A stretch of 11,365 nucleotides of DNA from Actinomycetes bacterium. GTDB taxonomy: Bacteria; Actinomycetota; Acidimicrobiia; Acidimicrobiales; Bog-793. The translations under genes were made by a program, and so were the position numbers. How positions within the stretch are numbered: the stretch's first letter is position 1; every line of letters begins with the position of its first letter. The notes below the pieces were generated by a model. That model had not been told where the DNA came from, did no database searches, and worked only from the letters and a program-made list of their open reading frames with translations. The stretch lies in NCBI GenBank assembly GCA_021823365.1, contig JAKAOD010000050.1, forward strand, positions 1 to 11,365. Reading direction: 5' to 3'. Of this stretch, positions 1 to 7,909 are shown piece after piece.

Positions 1-1706
1 CCGCCCTCGGCTTCCTGCACAGTCCGGGACCTCTTCTCGTCCTGGACGCCGACGGCCTCGTCGTCGACGCCAACCTCGCGTTCGCCCGTCTCGTCGACCG
101 CCAGCGCGAGTCCCTCCTTGGCCGGCCGATCTCGGCTTTCAGCCACCCCGACGACGCTGCCGCGGCTCGGGCGGTCCACGCCCGGGCGCTCTCCGAGGGG
201 CGGTCGTGCGCCTACCCGCACCGCTACTCGCGCCCGAGCGGCGTCCTCGTCGCCGCCGAGTGCGACGTGGTGGCGGTCGCCGGCGGCGACGGGTCGCCCC
301 TGCTCGTCGTGACCTCCCGGGACGTCACCGGCGAGGAGGAGATCGCGGCGGAGCTCGAGTTCCAGGCGTACCACGACGTGCTCACCGGCCTGGCCAACCG
401 GGCTTTGTTCGAAGGCCGCCTTACCGAAGCGCTCGACGCCTGTGGCTCGGGAGGCCATGCCGCCTTGATGCTGCTCGACCTCGACGACTTCAAGGCGGTC
501 AACGACACGCTCGGCCACGGGATCGGCGACGAGCTGCTCGTCGCCTTCGCCGAGCGGCTGCGGCACGCGACGCGAGCCGAGGACACGCTCTGCCGCTTCG
601 GCGGGGACGAGTTCCTCGTGCTCGTCGAGGGTCTTTCGAGCCCGGCCGAGGCCGACGAGATCGCCGGCCGGATCCTCCAGGCGTGCTCCACGCCGTTCAA
701 GCTCGGTGCCCTCACCGTCATCCAGAAGGCGAGCATCGGCGTCGTCCCGCTCGAGCGGGGGGCCTGCGACACCCGCCGGGTGCTCGAGTACGCCGACACG
801 GCGATGTACGAGGCGAAGCGCCTCGGCAAGGGGCGGCGGGTGGTCTTCGACCCGGCGGTGCACGAGCGCGCCGTCGAGCGCTTCGAGCTGGCCCGCGACC
901 TCGCCCACGCCATCTCGCGGGGCGAGCTCGCGATGCACTACCAGCCACTCGTCGACATCGCGAGCGGAACGGTGCTCGGCTTCGAGGCCCTGATGCGCTG
1001 GATGCACCCGACTCGGGGCTTGGTGCCGCCGACCGTGTTCATCGAGATCGCCGAGCAAGGCGACCTCATCTTCGAGCTCGGCGCCTTCGCGCTGCGCGAG
1101 GCGACGCGCGCCGTCATGTCCTGGACGCTGTCGACCGGGCCCGGATCGGCGCCGTACGTCTCGGTCAACCTGTCGGCCCGCCAGCTCAGGGACTCCGGGC
1201 TCGTCCGTGTCGTCGAGGAAGCGCTGACGGCGAGCGGCCTCGAACCGGACCGGCTCGTGCTCGAGGTGACCGAGTCGGTGGCGCTCGTCGAGGGCGACTC
1301 CTCGGCCGACACGCTGCGCCGGCTCTCCGAACGGGGCGTACGGATCGCGATCGACGACTTCGGGACGGGCTACTCCTCGCTCTCCTACCTCCCGAGGATG
1401 GTTCCGAGCATCATCAAGATCGACCGCTCCTTCGTCGCCGGCTTCCAGGACGACGCCGACCGTGTCGCCGTCCTCGAGAGCGTCGTCGGCCTCGGCCACA
1501 CCCTGAACGCGACGGTGGTCGCCGAGGGCGTCGAGACGCGTTCGGAGCTCGACGGCCTGAGAAGGCTCGGTTGCGAGGTGGGACAGGGCTTCCTCTTCTC
1601 GGCGCCGCTTCCGCCCGAGGAGATCCCCGTCGCGCTCGAGCGCATGGGGCCGATGCTCGCATGCCTGACTTCGCCAGGGGGAGATGCGCGCGATGGCCAC
1701 CATTGA
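1..1706 (+). CDS. PAS-GGDEF-EAL cyclic-di-GMP protein (5' end missing)
   Basis: This is the C-terminal 567 residues of a cyclic-di-GMP turnover protein. The first whole codon is at base 3, and residue numbers here count from it. Residues about 5-100 read as a PAS sensor domain (LLVLDADGLVVDANLAF near the start, ending in LLVVTSRDVT). A GGDEF diguanylate cyclase domain follows at about 120-290, with DLDDFK, NDTLGH and an intact GGDEF at 200-204. An RAED sequence exactly five residues upstream fits the RxxD product-inhibition site. The EAL phosphodiesterase domain spans about 300-550. Its expected catalytic positions are all present: E328 in GFEAL, N389 in VNLS, E421 in LEVTE, D451-D452 in IDDFGTG, K472 in IKIDRSF, E508 in AEGVET and Q528 in GQGF. 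Both activities therefore look possible, and which one dominates cannot be read from sequence. There are no membrane segments in the visible part; an N-terminal input domain may lie outside. The stop codon overlaps the next gene, which suggests co-translation. Confidence 0.95.
   Translation, partial: ALGFLHSPGPLLVLDADGLVVDANLAFARLVDRQRESLLGRPISAFSHPDDAAAARAVHARALSEGRSCAYPHRYSRPSGVLVAAECDVVAVAGGDGSPLLVVTSRDVTGEEEIAAELEFQAYHDVLTGLANRALFEGRLTEALDACGSGGHAALMLLDLDDFKAVNDTLGHGIGDELLVAFAERLRHATRAEDTLCRFGGDEFLVLVEGLSSPAEADEIAGRILQACSTPFKLGALTVIQKASIGVVPLERGACDTRRVLEYADTAMYEAKRLGKGRRVVFDPAVHERAVERFELARDLAHAISRGELAMHYQPLVDIASGTVLGFEALMRWMHPTRGLVPPTVFIEIAEQGDLIFELGAFALREATRAVMSWTLSTGPGSAPYVSVNLSARQLRDSGLVRVVEEALTASGLEPDRLVLEVTESVALVEGDSSADTLRRLSERGVRIAIDDFGTGYSSLSYLPRMVPSIIKIDRSFVAGFQDDADRVAVLESVVGLGHTLNATVVAEGVETRSELDGLRRLGCEVGQGFLFSAPLPPEEIPVALERMGPMLACLTSPGGDARDGHH
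1676..1683 (+). promoter_or_regulatory. Shine-Dalgarno AGGGGGAG that decides the HDOD gene start
   Basis: AGGGGGAG ends 9 bases before the ATG at 1693 but directly abuts the earlier in-frame ATG at 1684. The spacing therefore favours 1693 as the true start. The site lies inside the 3' end of the PAS-GGDEF-EAL gene, so translation of the two genes is probably coupled. Confidence 0.7.
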
Positions 1707-2982
1707 CGTCGTCGTCGGCCGCCAACCGATCTTCGACTCCGACCTCGCCGTGGTCGGCTATGAGCTGCTTCCGGGTCGGCGCGTCCCGCCCGGCGGCCGC
1801 GGCGGCGCGCCCGACGGGGGCGGGGCCGGCAGCGCCACGCGCGCCCTGCTGTACGACGCCGTCGCGATCGGCCTCTCCCGGCTCGTCGGTGACCTGACCG
1901 TCTGCTTCGACGTGGACGGGACGGTCCTCGGCGAGGGCCTCCCGGTGCAGTTCGCGCCCGAGCGCACGGTGTTCGAGATCGGCTGCGAGACGGCGTGCGA
2001 CGAGGCCGTGCTCGAGAGCTGTGCGGTGCTGGTCGACGCCGGCTACAGGCTCGCCCTCGACCACGTCGCCTCGCCTCGCCTCGACCCCCGGCTCGCAGAG
2101 CTCGCCTCCGTCGTCAAGCTCGAGCGCGAGCTCCTGGCGGGCGGCGGGCTGGACGGCGTCGTCGAGCTCTTCGGCGAGCCCCGTCCCCTGTTCCTCGCGC
2201 TCGGTGTCGAGGACTTCGAGGACCTCGACCGCGCCCGGAAGATCGGATGCGACTACTTCCAGGGCGACCTGCTCTCGCGTCCCCAGAACGTGCCGGGCAG
2301 GACGCTCGACAGCTCAGGCGGGGCTCGCCTCGAGCTCGCGCTCAGGCTCGCGTCGAGCGAGAGCAGCGCTGCAGAGCTCGAGGAGGTCATCCGCGGTGAG
2401 CCCGCGATGGTCTACCAGCTCCTGCAGATGGCGTCGGTCGGCGCCTACCACGGGATGCGTCGCGAGGTGCGCTCGCTCCGGGAGGCGCTCGTCCTCCTCG
2501 GCTGGCAGCGCATCCAGAGCTGGCTGTCGTTCCTCGTCGTGACGAGCCGGGGCCAGACCTCGGAGGAGGAGCTCGTGACGACGCTCACCCGGGCGCGCAT
2601 GTGCGAGCTCGTCGCCCGTCGCTGCTGCCCGCAGCTCGGCGACCTCGCCTTCACCGCCGGCATGGTCTCGGCGTTCGACATCCTCCTCGACATGCGCATC
2701 GACGACGTGCTCGCGACGCTGCCGGTCGACGAAGAGCTGCGGCGCGCCGTGCTCGGCGAAGACACGCCGGTCGGGCGCATCGTCGCCGACGTCGTCGACT
2801 GCCAGCGCGGCCACCCGGGCGCGGCAGGGCGTTCGGGGATCAACGAGGTCGCCCTCCACGGCGCCTCGATCGAGGCGCTCAGCTGGGCGCTCGAGGTCGC
2901 GCGCCTCTCCGACGGCGGCGCCAGTCGCGCCGCGCGCCCCCTCGCGCCGCGAGCGCCGCGAGCGGTCGCGGCAGCTCGGTGA
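1693..2982 (+). CDS. Degenerate EAL plus HDOD signalling protein (YuxH-like)
   Basis: This 429-residue protein has the two-domain layout of the YuxH/CdgJ-type EAL-HDOD family, which are usually non-enzymatic regulators. Residues 1-205 are an EAL-derived domain starting VVVGRQPIFD and ending CDYFQGDLLSRP. The EAL motif is replaced by YELL (23-26). The metal-binding Asn position reads FDVDG, the paired Asp of DDFG reads LDHVA (D123-H124), and the Glu of AEGVE reads ALGVE. K142 and the FEIGCE glutamate are kept. Phosphodiesterase activity is therefore unlikely. Residues about 212-405 form an HDOD domain, with RGEPAMVYQLLQMA, the LREALVLLGWQRIQSWLSFL helix, and AFTAGMVSAFDILLDM. The last 20 residues are Arg/Ala/Pro-rich and probably disordered. 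An in-frame ATG at 1684 would add three residues but is too close to the ribosome binding site. The gene overlaps the c-di-GMP enzyme upstream by 14 bases, so it may bind or report on that enzyme's product; this role is inferred. Confidence 0.92.
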   Translation: MATIDVVVGRQPIFDSDLAVVGYELLPGRRVPPGGRGGAPDGGGAGSATRALLYDAVAIGLSRLVGDLTVCFDVDGTVLGEGLPVQFAPERTVFEIGCETACDEAVLESCAVLVDAGYRLALDHVASPRLDPRLAELASVVKLERELLAGGGLDGVVELFGEPRPLFLALGVEDFEDLDRARKIGCDYFQGDLLSRPQNVPGRTLDSSGGARLELALRLASSESSAAELEEVIRGEPAMVYQLLQMASVGAYHGMRREVRSLREALVLLGWQRIQSWLSFLVVTSRGQTSEEELVTTLTRARMCELVARRCCPQLGDLAFTAGMVSAFDILLDMRIDDVLATLPVDEELRRAVLGEDTPVGRIVADVVDCQRGHPGAAGRSGINEVALHGASIEALSWALEVARLSDGGASRAARPLAPRAPRAVAAAR

Positions 2983-3100
2983 ACCGGCTGGCGCAAGCGG
3001 CGAGACCTCCATGTCCCGACGCATTGCACAGGGAGGAACTCCCTGATAGACCGGCGTAATCGCGCCCGAGCGGCGAGGGCGTCGGCTCGGAGGAGGGCTC
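2983..3100 (+). promoter_or_regulatory. Structured leader of the S53 peptidase gene
   Basis: This is a 118-base non-coding gap. It contains a perfect 7-bp hairpin, CAGGGAG-GAA-CTCCCTG, at 3029-3045. A second stem pairs CCGAGC (3066-3071) with GCTCGG (3085-3090), and its right arm overlaps the first two bases of the ribosome binding site GGAGGAGGG (3089-3097). The first hairpin has no T-tract behind it, so it is a poor intrinsic terminator for the upstream c-di-GMP genes. A convincing -35/-10 pair is not visible; TTGCAC at 3024-3029 with TAGACC 17 bases later is weak. The gap may hold the peptidase promoter and a 5'-UTR structure that limits translation. That function is inferred. Confidence 0.4.
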
Positions 3101-6100
3101 GTGTCGCGGCGCTTTGACTTGATCGACCGGCGACGCCCGTCCCGAACGAGGCGGGGGGTCCGCCCGAGCGGGTGGCCCCTTCCGACGGCGCTCGTCGCGC
3201 TGCCGGCGCTCGCGCTCTCGGTGCTGGCGGGGCCGGCTCCCGCCGACCCCGGGGCCGCCGGCGGCGTGACGCGGACAGCGATGTCCGCGGCGCGCTCGTC
3301 GACGGCGGCGCGCGCGTCGCTCGAGGGCGCCTCGGCGCTCGTTCGGGTTGGCCAGGCCACGGCGCTCCCCCGCGGCGGCGTCGCGACCGGCGCGATCGCC
3401 CCGGACCGCTCCGTCCAGCTCGGCCTCGCGATCACGCCGCGGGACCCCTCCGGCCTTCAGGCCTATGCCGACGCGGTCTCCACCCCCGGATCGCCCGAGT
3501 ACCACCGCTTCCTCACCCCCGCCGAGGTCGCCCGGCGCTTCGGGCCGACGCGTTCGTCGGTTTCGGCCGTAGAGCGGGCGATGCGCGCCGCCGGTCTCGG
3601 CGTCACGGGCGTCTCGGCCAACCGGCTCCTTCTCGACCTGCGGGGACGCGCGTCGACGGTCGAGGCGGCGCTCCACACCCGGATCGTCGGCTACGCCGCG
3701 CCCGGAGGGCGCCGCGGCTTCGTGGCCACGGTCGCGCCGCGGCTCGACCGTTCCGTCGCCTCGTCGGTGTCGGCGGTGCTCGGGCTCGACAGCGTCGTCG
3801 TTGCGCACTCCCAGATGCGGCGGGCGCCGGTGACCCCGAAGGTCGTGCGCACGCCGGCGGCGGACCGCCGGCTCCCGAGGGTCGCCCCCGGCGCGCCCGC
3901 GGCGTGCACCTCGGCCTACCTCGCGGCGCTCGGGGGCGGGGGCTGGACCGACGACCAGATCGCCCACGCGTACGGGCTGTCGAGCCTCTACGCCCGCGGC
4001 GACCTCGGCGCCGGCCAGACGATTGCCCTGTTCGAGCTCGAGCCGTTCGAGATGTCCGACCTCGCCGCCTTCGACCGCTGCTATTTCGGCGTGAGCCACA
4101 CCTCGCAGGTGAGTCTCGTCCACGTCGACGGCTTCAACCTCGTCGGGCCAGGCTCGGGCGAGGCGATCCTCGACGTCGAGGTGCTCTCCGCGCTCGCCCC
4201 GGACGCCAAGATCATCGTCTACGAGGCAGAGAACACGACCTACGGGACCATAGACGAGTACAACACGATCGTCAGCCAGGACCGGGCGAACATCGTCTCG
4301 ACCAGCTGGGGTGAGTGCGAGCAGGCGCTCGACACCGGCGCGCCGGGGGCGCGCCAGCTCGAGGACTACCTCTTCGCCGAGGCCGCCGCGCAGGGCCAGA
4401 CGGTCGTCTCGGCGGCCGGCGACACCGGATCGGACGACTGCGCCGGGGCGCAGTTCTCGACGACCAGGGCCGTCAAGCCCTACCTGTCGGTCGATGACCC
4501 CGCGAGCCAGCCCTACGTCCTCGGGGTCGGCGGCACCTCGCTGCTCTCGGACGCGAACCCGCCGAGCGAGGTCGTCTGGAACCACGGCGCCCAGTGGGGC
4601 GGCGGCGGCGGCGGGGTGTCCTCCTCCTGGCCGATCCCCGCGTGGCAGGCCGGCTCCGGCGTGCCGGGCGTCGCGACCTCGGGCGGACGCGAGGTCCCCG
4701 ACGTGACGGCCTCGGCCGACGAATGGCGCGGCGTGACGGTGTTCAGCCAGTCCTTCGCGGGTCCGTCCGGGGGATCCGTCCAGTCGCAGGGCGCGCCCGC
4801 GAGCGCGAAGGGCGGCGAGACCGGCAAGCTGCAGACGATCCCGAGCGGGTGGACGACGATCGGCGGGACCTCTTCGGCGGCGCCGCAGTGGGCGGCGGTC
4901 CTCGCGGAGATCGCCGACTCGGGCGGCGCGTGCTCGACGCTCCCGGTCAGTGCCGGCGGGCGGGACCTGGGCTTCGTCGCTCCCGAGCTGTACTCGGTGG
5001 CCTCGGACCCGGCGACCTACGCCATGTCCTTCACCGACGTCCTCCACGGCAACAACGACGTCTTCGGCTTGGGCTTCGGCTACTCCGCGGGGCCCGGCTA
5101 CAGCCGCGCCGCGGGGCTCGGCTCGCCGGTCGTCGTGGACGCCGCGGGCACCGGGGGCCTCGACGCGAGCCTGTGCGCCGTCGCCGGCAGCTCGGCCGGC
5201 TCGACAAGGCCGGTCGTGAGCGGTCTCAGCCCCGGCTTCGGGCCCTCGTCCGGGGGGGCGACGGTGACCGTCGAGGGGAGCGGCTTTCCGGCAGGCAACC
5301 CGGGGGCGGTACGGGTCAGCTTCGGATCGGAGCAGGCTGCGGTGCGCAGCGTCACGGCGAGCTCCGTCGTCGTCACGCTCCCGCCGGCGAAGACCACTCC
5401 GGGAGCGGCCCCTCCGGGCGCTGCGGGGCGGGTGGACGTCGTCGTCACCGTGCGCTCGGGCCCTCTCTCGCTCTCCAGCCTCGCCGGCCGGGGCTCGGTG
5501 TTCGAGTACGTCGAGTCCGAGCCGGCGTCTTCTCGCGCTCCGACGGTGAGCGGAGTGGGGCCTTCGGGCGGCCTTCTCAGGGGGGGCAACGTCGTCACGG
5601 TGTACGGCTCGGGCTTCGCCGCCGGGTCGCCGGTCGAGGTGACCTTCGGCGGGGTGCCCGCGCGCCGGGTGGTCGTGCGCAGCGAGACGGAGCTGCTCGC
5701 CGTGGTGCCGCCCGTGACGAGCAGCACGGCCTGCGCGACCGGTCGCGGGTTCTACCCGGCGGACGCTTGCCAGGTCGAGGTCGTGGTGTCCGACGCCAAC
5801 GGCACGAGCCCGACAGTGCCGATCCTGCCGGCGATCTCCGGGCCGATCGTCTTCAGCCCGCAGGGGATCGTCCCGCCGACGCCCGAGACCGAGGTGGCAC
5901 CGGCGGCGACGGAGTACGACTACGCGCCGGCGCCACGTATCACCTCGATCACGCCCGATCCTGCCGACAGCTCCGGTTCGAGCGCAGTGACGATCAAGGG
6001 GAGCGGCTTCAGCTTCGTCACGTTCGACTGGGTGAACTTCGGGCCGGCGCGCGACTCGGCGAGCGAGCAGGTCCAGATCACGGCGATCACGCCGGACGCG

Positions 6101-7813
6101 ATCTCCATCGCCCCGCCCGCGAGCGCCAACGGCGCAGGCGCCACGCTGCCGGGCGGCGTGAGCGTCCAGACGGCGGGGGGACTGTCGAATGTCTACGCCT
6201 TCGCCTACGCGGCGGTGCCGGAGGTCGGATCCCTGAGCGTCCTCGGCGGCTCGGCGGCGGGCGGCGCGCGCCTCACGATCAAGGGCACGGGGATGTCTGG
6301 CGTGACCCGGGTCGAGTTCCTCAGCGAGGTCAACTCCGTCTACGGCGCCTCGACGGCGACGCCGATCGGCGACCCGACGGCGACTCGCGTCCAGGTGATC
6401 GTGCCGGCCGGCCTGCCCGGACCGGTCGACGTCGAGCCGTGCAGCCCGTCGGGGTGCGCGGGGGCCAACCCGAGGGCCGACACGTTCGTCTACTTCACCC
6501 CCGGCAAGCCGGCGCTCGGCCTCGTCTCGCCGGGGTCCGGCCCCGCCTCGGGCGGCACGGAGGTCGTCATGTTCGGCGACAACCTCGACGGAGCGCGGGC
6601 CGTGTACTTCGGGACGCAGAAGACGACCCGTCTCGCCTCGACCTTCGACTACCCCGACGGCGACCCGTACATCCTCGTCGCCGACTCCATGCCCGGCCGG
6701 GCGGGGGCGACCGTGCACATCACGGTCGCCACGGTCAACGGCACGGTCACGGGCGGGTCCTTCTCCTACCTCCCGAGCCCTCCGGCCCCGCCGCAGTCGT
6801 TCAGCGTCCACATCAAGGGGGCGCAGGCCACGCTGCACTGGCGAGCGCCGGCGAGCGACGGAGGCTCGCCGATCGTCTCCTACACCGTCGACGCGCTCGC
6901 CGCCGGCCAGGCCCCTGCCGGCGGCACGCTCCCGCCGAGCGCGCGGTCGATGGTCATAGACCGCATCGCGGCCAACCACCTCTACACCTTCAGGGTCGTC
7001 GCCACGAGCTCCAAGTACGGGCGAGGCGTGTGGGCGAGCGTCGGGCCGATCGGCGCCCGGTATGACGGCGACGGCTATCGCCTCGCGGCGGCGTCCGGAT
7101 CGGTGGCCGGTTTCGGGAGCCTCGCGGGCCTTGGCGGGGTGGGAGGCTCGCTGTCGAGCTCGACGGTCACGGGGATCGCCGGCACGCCCGGGGGCCTCGG
7201 CTACTGGCTCGCGACCTCCGACGGCAGCGTGTACGCCTTCGGCGACGCCTACCCCTTCCCCTATGTCCACAGCCCGAGCAGAGTCGTCGGGATCGCCGCC
7301 ACGCCGGCAGGCGACGGCTACTGGGAGGTGACCGCGGGCGGGGCGGTCTACGCCTTCGGCCGCGCCCGTTACTACGGCCAGCCCGGCCAGGGCCACCGGC
7401 TGCGGGGCCAGGTGGTGAGCATCGAAGCGACCGCCGACGGCCGGGGCTACTACGTCGTCACCGATGCCGGCGCCGTCTACGGTCGGGGTGACGCCAAGCT
7501 CGCCGGATCGGCAGTGAGGCGACGCGGCGGTGCCATCGTCGGCATGGCCGTCGAGCAGAAGGCGGGCGCCGGCCATCCCGGCTACTGGCTGCTCTCGAGC
7601 TCGGGGGCCGTCTACCGCTTCGGCTCCGCGCGCCTCTACGGCTCGAAGTCGCCCCGCCGGAGCGGTGTCGCGGTGGCGATCGCGGCCACGCCCGACGGGC
7701 GCGGCTACTGGGTGCTGTACGCCTCGGGAGCCGTCCGCAACTTCGGCGACGCCCGCTACGAGGGGAGCGCCTCTCCCCGTCCGGGCGGCTTCGTCGGAAT
7801 CGCCACCGACTGA
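3101..7813 (+). CDS. Secreted S53 (sedolisin/kumamolisin) peptidase with IPT/TIG, FN3 and C-terminal repeats
   Basis: A 1570-residue exported serine-carboxyl peptidase. The GTG start has GGAGGAGGG (3089-3097) at good spacing. Residues 1-48 form a signal peptide: a long Arg-rich n-region, a hydrophobic core at about 25-43, and an APA|D cleavage site. Residues 103-237 are a Pro-kumamolisin activation propeptide (EYHRFLTP at 133-140). The catalytic domain is about 265-690. It has Glu354 and Asp358 in GEAILD, oxyanion Asp441 in AAGDTGSDD, and nucleophile Ser591 in GGTSSAAP. Asp646 in FTDVLHGNND is a calcium ligand position, but the later GYD ligand motif reads GYS (Ser668). Five IPT/TIG-like Ig domains begin near 704, 814, 945, 1040 and 1136. 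An FN3-like domain spans about 1228-1320, and six C-terminal repeats cover 1322-1570. Known family members are acid-active endopeptidases; the long C-terminal extension is far beyond the usual 500-700 residues. A surface or extracellular role in protein digestion is inferred. No LPXTG or C-terminal membrane anchor is visible. Confidence 0.95.
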   Translation: MSRRFDLIDRRRPSRTRRGVRPSGWPLPTALVALPALALSVLAGPAPADPGAAGGVTRTAMSAARSSTAARASLEGASALVRVGQATALPRGGVATGAIAPDRSVQLGLAITPRDPSGLQAYADAVSTPGSPEYHRFLTPAEVARRFGPTRSSVSAVERAMRAAGLGVTGVSANRLLLDLRGRASTVEAALHTRIVGYAAPGGRRGFVATVAPRLDRSVASSVSAVLGLDSVVVAHSQMRRAPVTPKVVRTPAADRRLPRVAPGAPAACTSAYLAALGGGGWTDDQIAHAYGLSSLYARGDLGAGQTIALFELEPFEMSDLAAFDRCYFGVSHTSQVSLVHVDGFNLVGPGSGEAILDVEVLSALAPDAKIIVYEAENTTYGTIDEYNTIVSQDRANIVSTSWGECEQALDTGAPGARQLEDYLFAEAAAQGQTVVSAAGDTGSDDCAGAQFSTTRAVKPYLSVDDPASQPYVLGVGGTSLLSDANPPSEVVWNHGAQWGGGGGGVSSSWPIPAWQAGSGVPGVATSGGREVPDVTASADEWRGVTVFSQSFAGPSGGSVQSQGAPASAKGGETGKLQTIPSGWTTIGGTSSAAPQWAAVLAEIADSGGACSTLPVSAGGRDLGFVAPELYSVASDPATYAMSFTDVLHGNNDVFGLGFGYSAGPGYSRAAGLGSPVVVDAAGTGGLDASLCAVAGSSAGSTRPVVSGLSPGFGPSSGGATVTVEGSGFPAGNPGAVRVSFGSEQAAVRSVTASSVVVTLPPAKTTPGAAPPGAAGRVDVVVTVRSGPLSLSSLAGRGSVFEYVESEPASSRAPTVSGVGPSGGLLRGGNVVTVYGSGFAAGSPVEVTFGGVPARRVVVRSETELLAVVPPVTSSTACATGRGFYPADACQVEVVVSDANGTSPTVPILPAISGPIVFSPQGIVPPTPETEVAPAATEYDYAPAPRITSITPDPADSSGSSAVTIKGSGFSFVTFDWVNFGPARDSASEQVQITAITPDAISIAPPASANGAGATLPGGVSVQTAGGLSNVYAFAYAAVPEVGSLSVLGGSAAGGARLTIKGTGMSGVTRVEFLSEVNSVYGASTATPIGDPTATRVQVIVPAGLPGPVDVEPCSPSGCAGANPRADTFVYFTPGKPALGLVSPGSGPASGGTEVVMFGDNLDGARAVYFGTQKTTRLASTFDYPDGDPYILVADSMPGRAGATVHITVATVNGTVTGGSFSYLPSPPAPPQSFSVHIKGAQATLHWRAPASDGGSPIVSYTVDALAAGQAPAGGTLPPSARSMVIDRIAANHLYTFRVVATSSKYGRGVWASVGPIGARYDGDGYRLAAASGSVAGFGSLAGLGGVGGSLSSSTVTGIAGTPGGLGYWLATSDGSVYAFGDAYPFPYVHSPSRVVGIAATPAGDGYWEVTAGGAVYAFGRARYYGQPGQGHRLRGQVVSIEATADGRGYYVVTDAGAVYGRGDAKLAGSAVRRRGGAIVGMAVEQKAGAGHPGYWLLSSSGAVYRFGSARLYGSKSPRRSGVAVAIAATPDGRGYWVLYASGAVRNFGDARYEGSASPRPGGFVGIATD
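7067..7810 (+). repeat. Six tandem protein repeats, GYW-x-GxVYxFGDA type
   Basis: The C-terminus of the S53 peptidase carries six divergent repeats. Their conserved GY tyrosines are at residues 1326, 1368, 1407, 1450, 1495 and 1536, giving spacings of 42, 39, 43, 45 and 41. The core reads GYWLATSDGSVYAFGDA in repeat 2 and GYWVLYASGAVRNFGDA in repeat 6; repeat 1 is the most worn. Each repeat then has a GI/SI-A-TPDG stretch leading into the next. The pattern resembles short beta-rich blades found in secreted proteins of Acidimicrobiia, and a closed propeller is possible but unproven. The repeats exist at protein level only; the DNA is not identical between copies. Confidence 0.85.
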
Positions 7814-7909
7814 GCCCAGGCTCGGGATCGTTCGAGGCTCGAGCCCTTCAGGCGGTTGAGGCACGTCTCCGGCCTCGAGGCCGTGCGTGAGGTGTCATCG
7901 ATTCTGGCA

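Noticed and set aside
1684..1692. The upstream ATG at 1684 as the HDOD gene start
   Set aside because: It directly abuts the ribosome binding site; the ATG at 1693 has normal spacing.
206..1897. A 563-codon + strand frame overlapping the GGDEF-EAL gene
   Set aside because: The product is Arg/Pro/Ala-rich with no recognisable motif, and the alternate frame gives textbook GGDEF and EAL domains.
3024..3052. A sigma-70-type promoter with TTGCAC and TAGACC at 17-base spacing
   Set aside because: Only about half the consensus bases match in each box, and the hairpin occupies the spacer.
3023..3060. GCACAGGG resembling the start of a c-di-GMP (GEMM-I) riboswitch
   Set aside because: The following bases form a simple 7-bp hairpin, and the conserved GCAAACC and second-stem elements are absent.
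4594..7065. An 823-codon + strand frame inside the peptidase gene
   Set aside because: It is an Arg/Gly-rich shadow frame; the IPT/TIG and FN3 domains are read in the peptidase frame.
2879..7864. A 1661-codon open frame on the minus strand opposite the peptidase
   Set aside because: Its translation is Arg/Asp/Gly-rich low complexity without domains, while the + strand frame has a signal peptide and all S53 motifs. Long antisense frames are expected in DNA this GC-rich.
7836..7882. Palindromes GGCTCGAGCC and GGCCTCGAGGCC as paired regulator sites
   Set aside because: CTCGAG is frequent throughout this GC-rich window because of common Leu-Glu codons, so two copies carry little weight.
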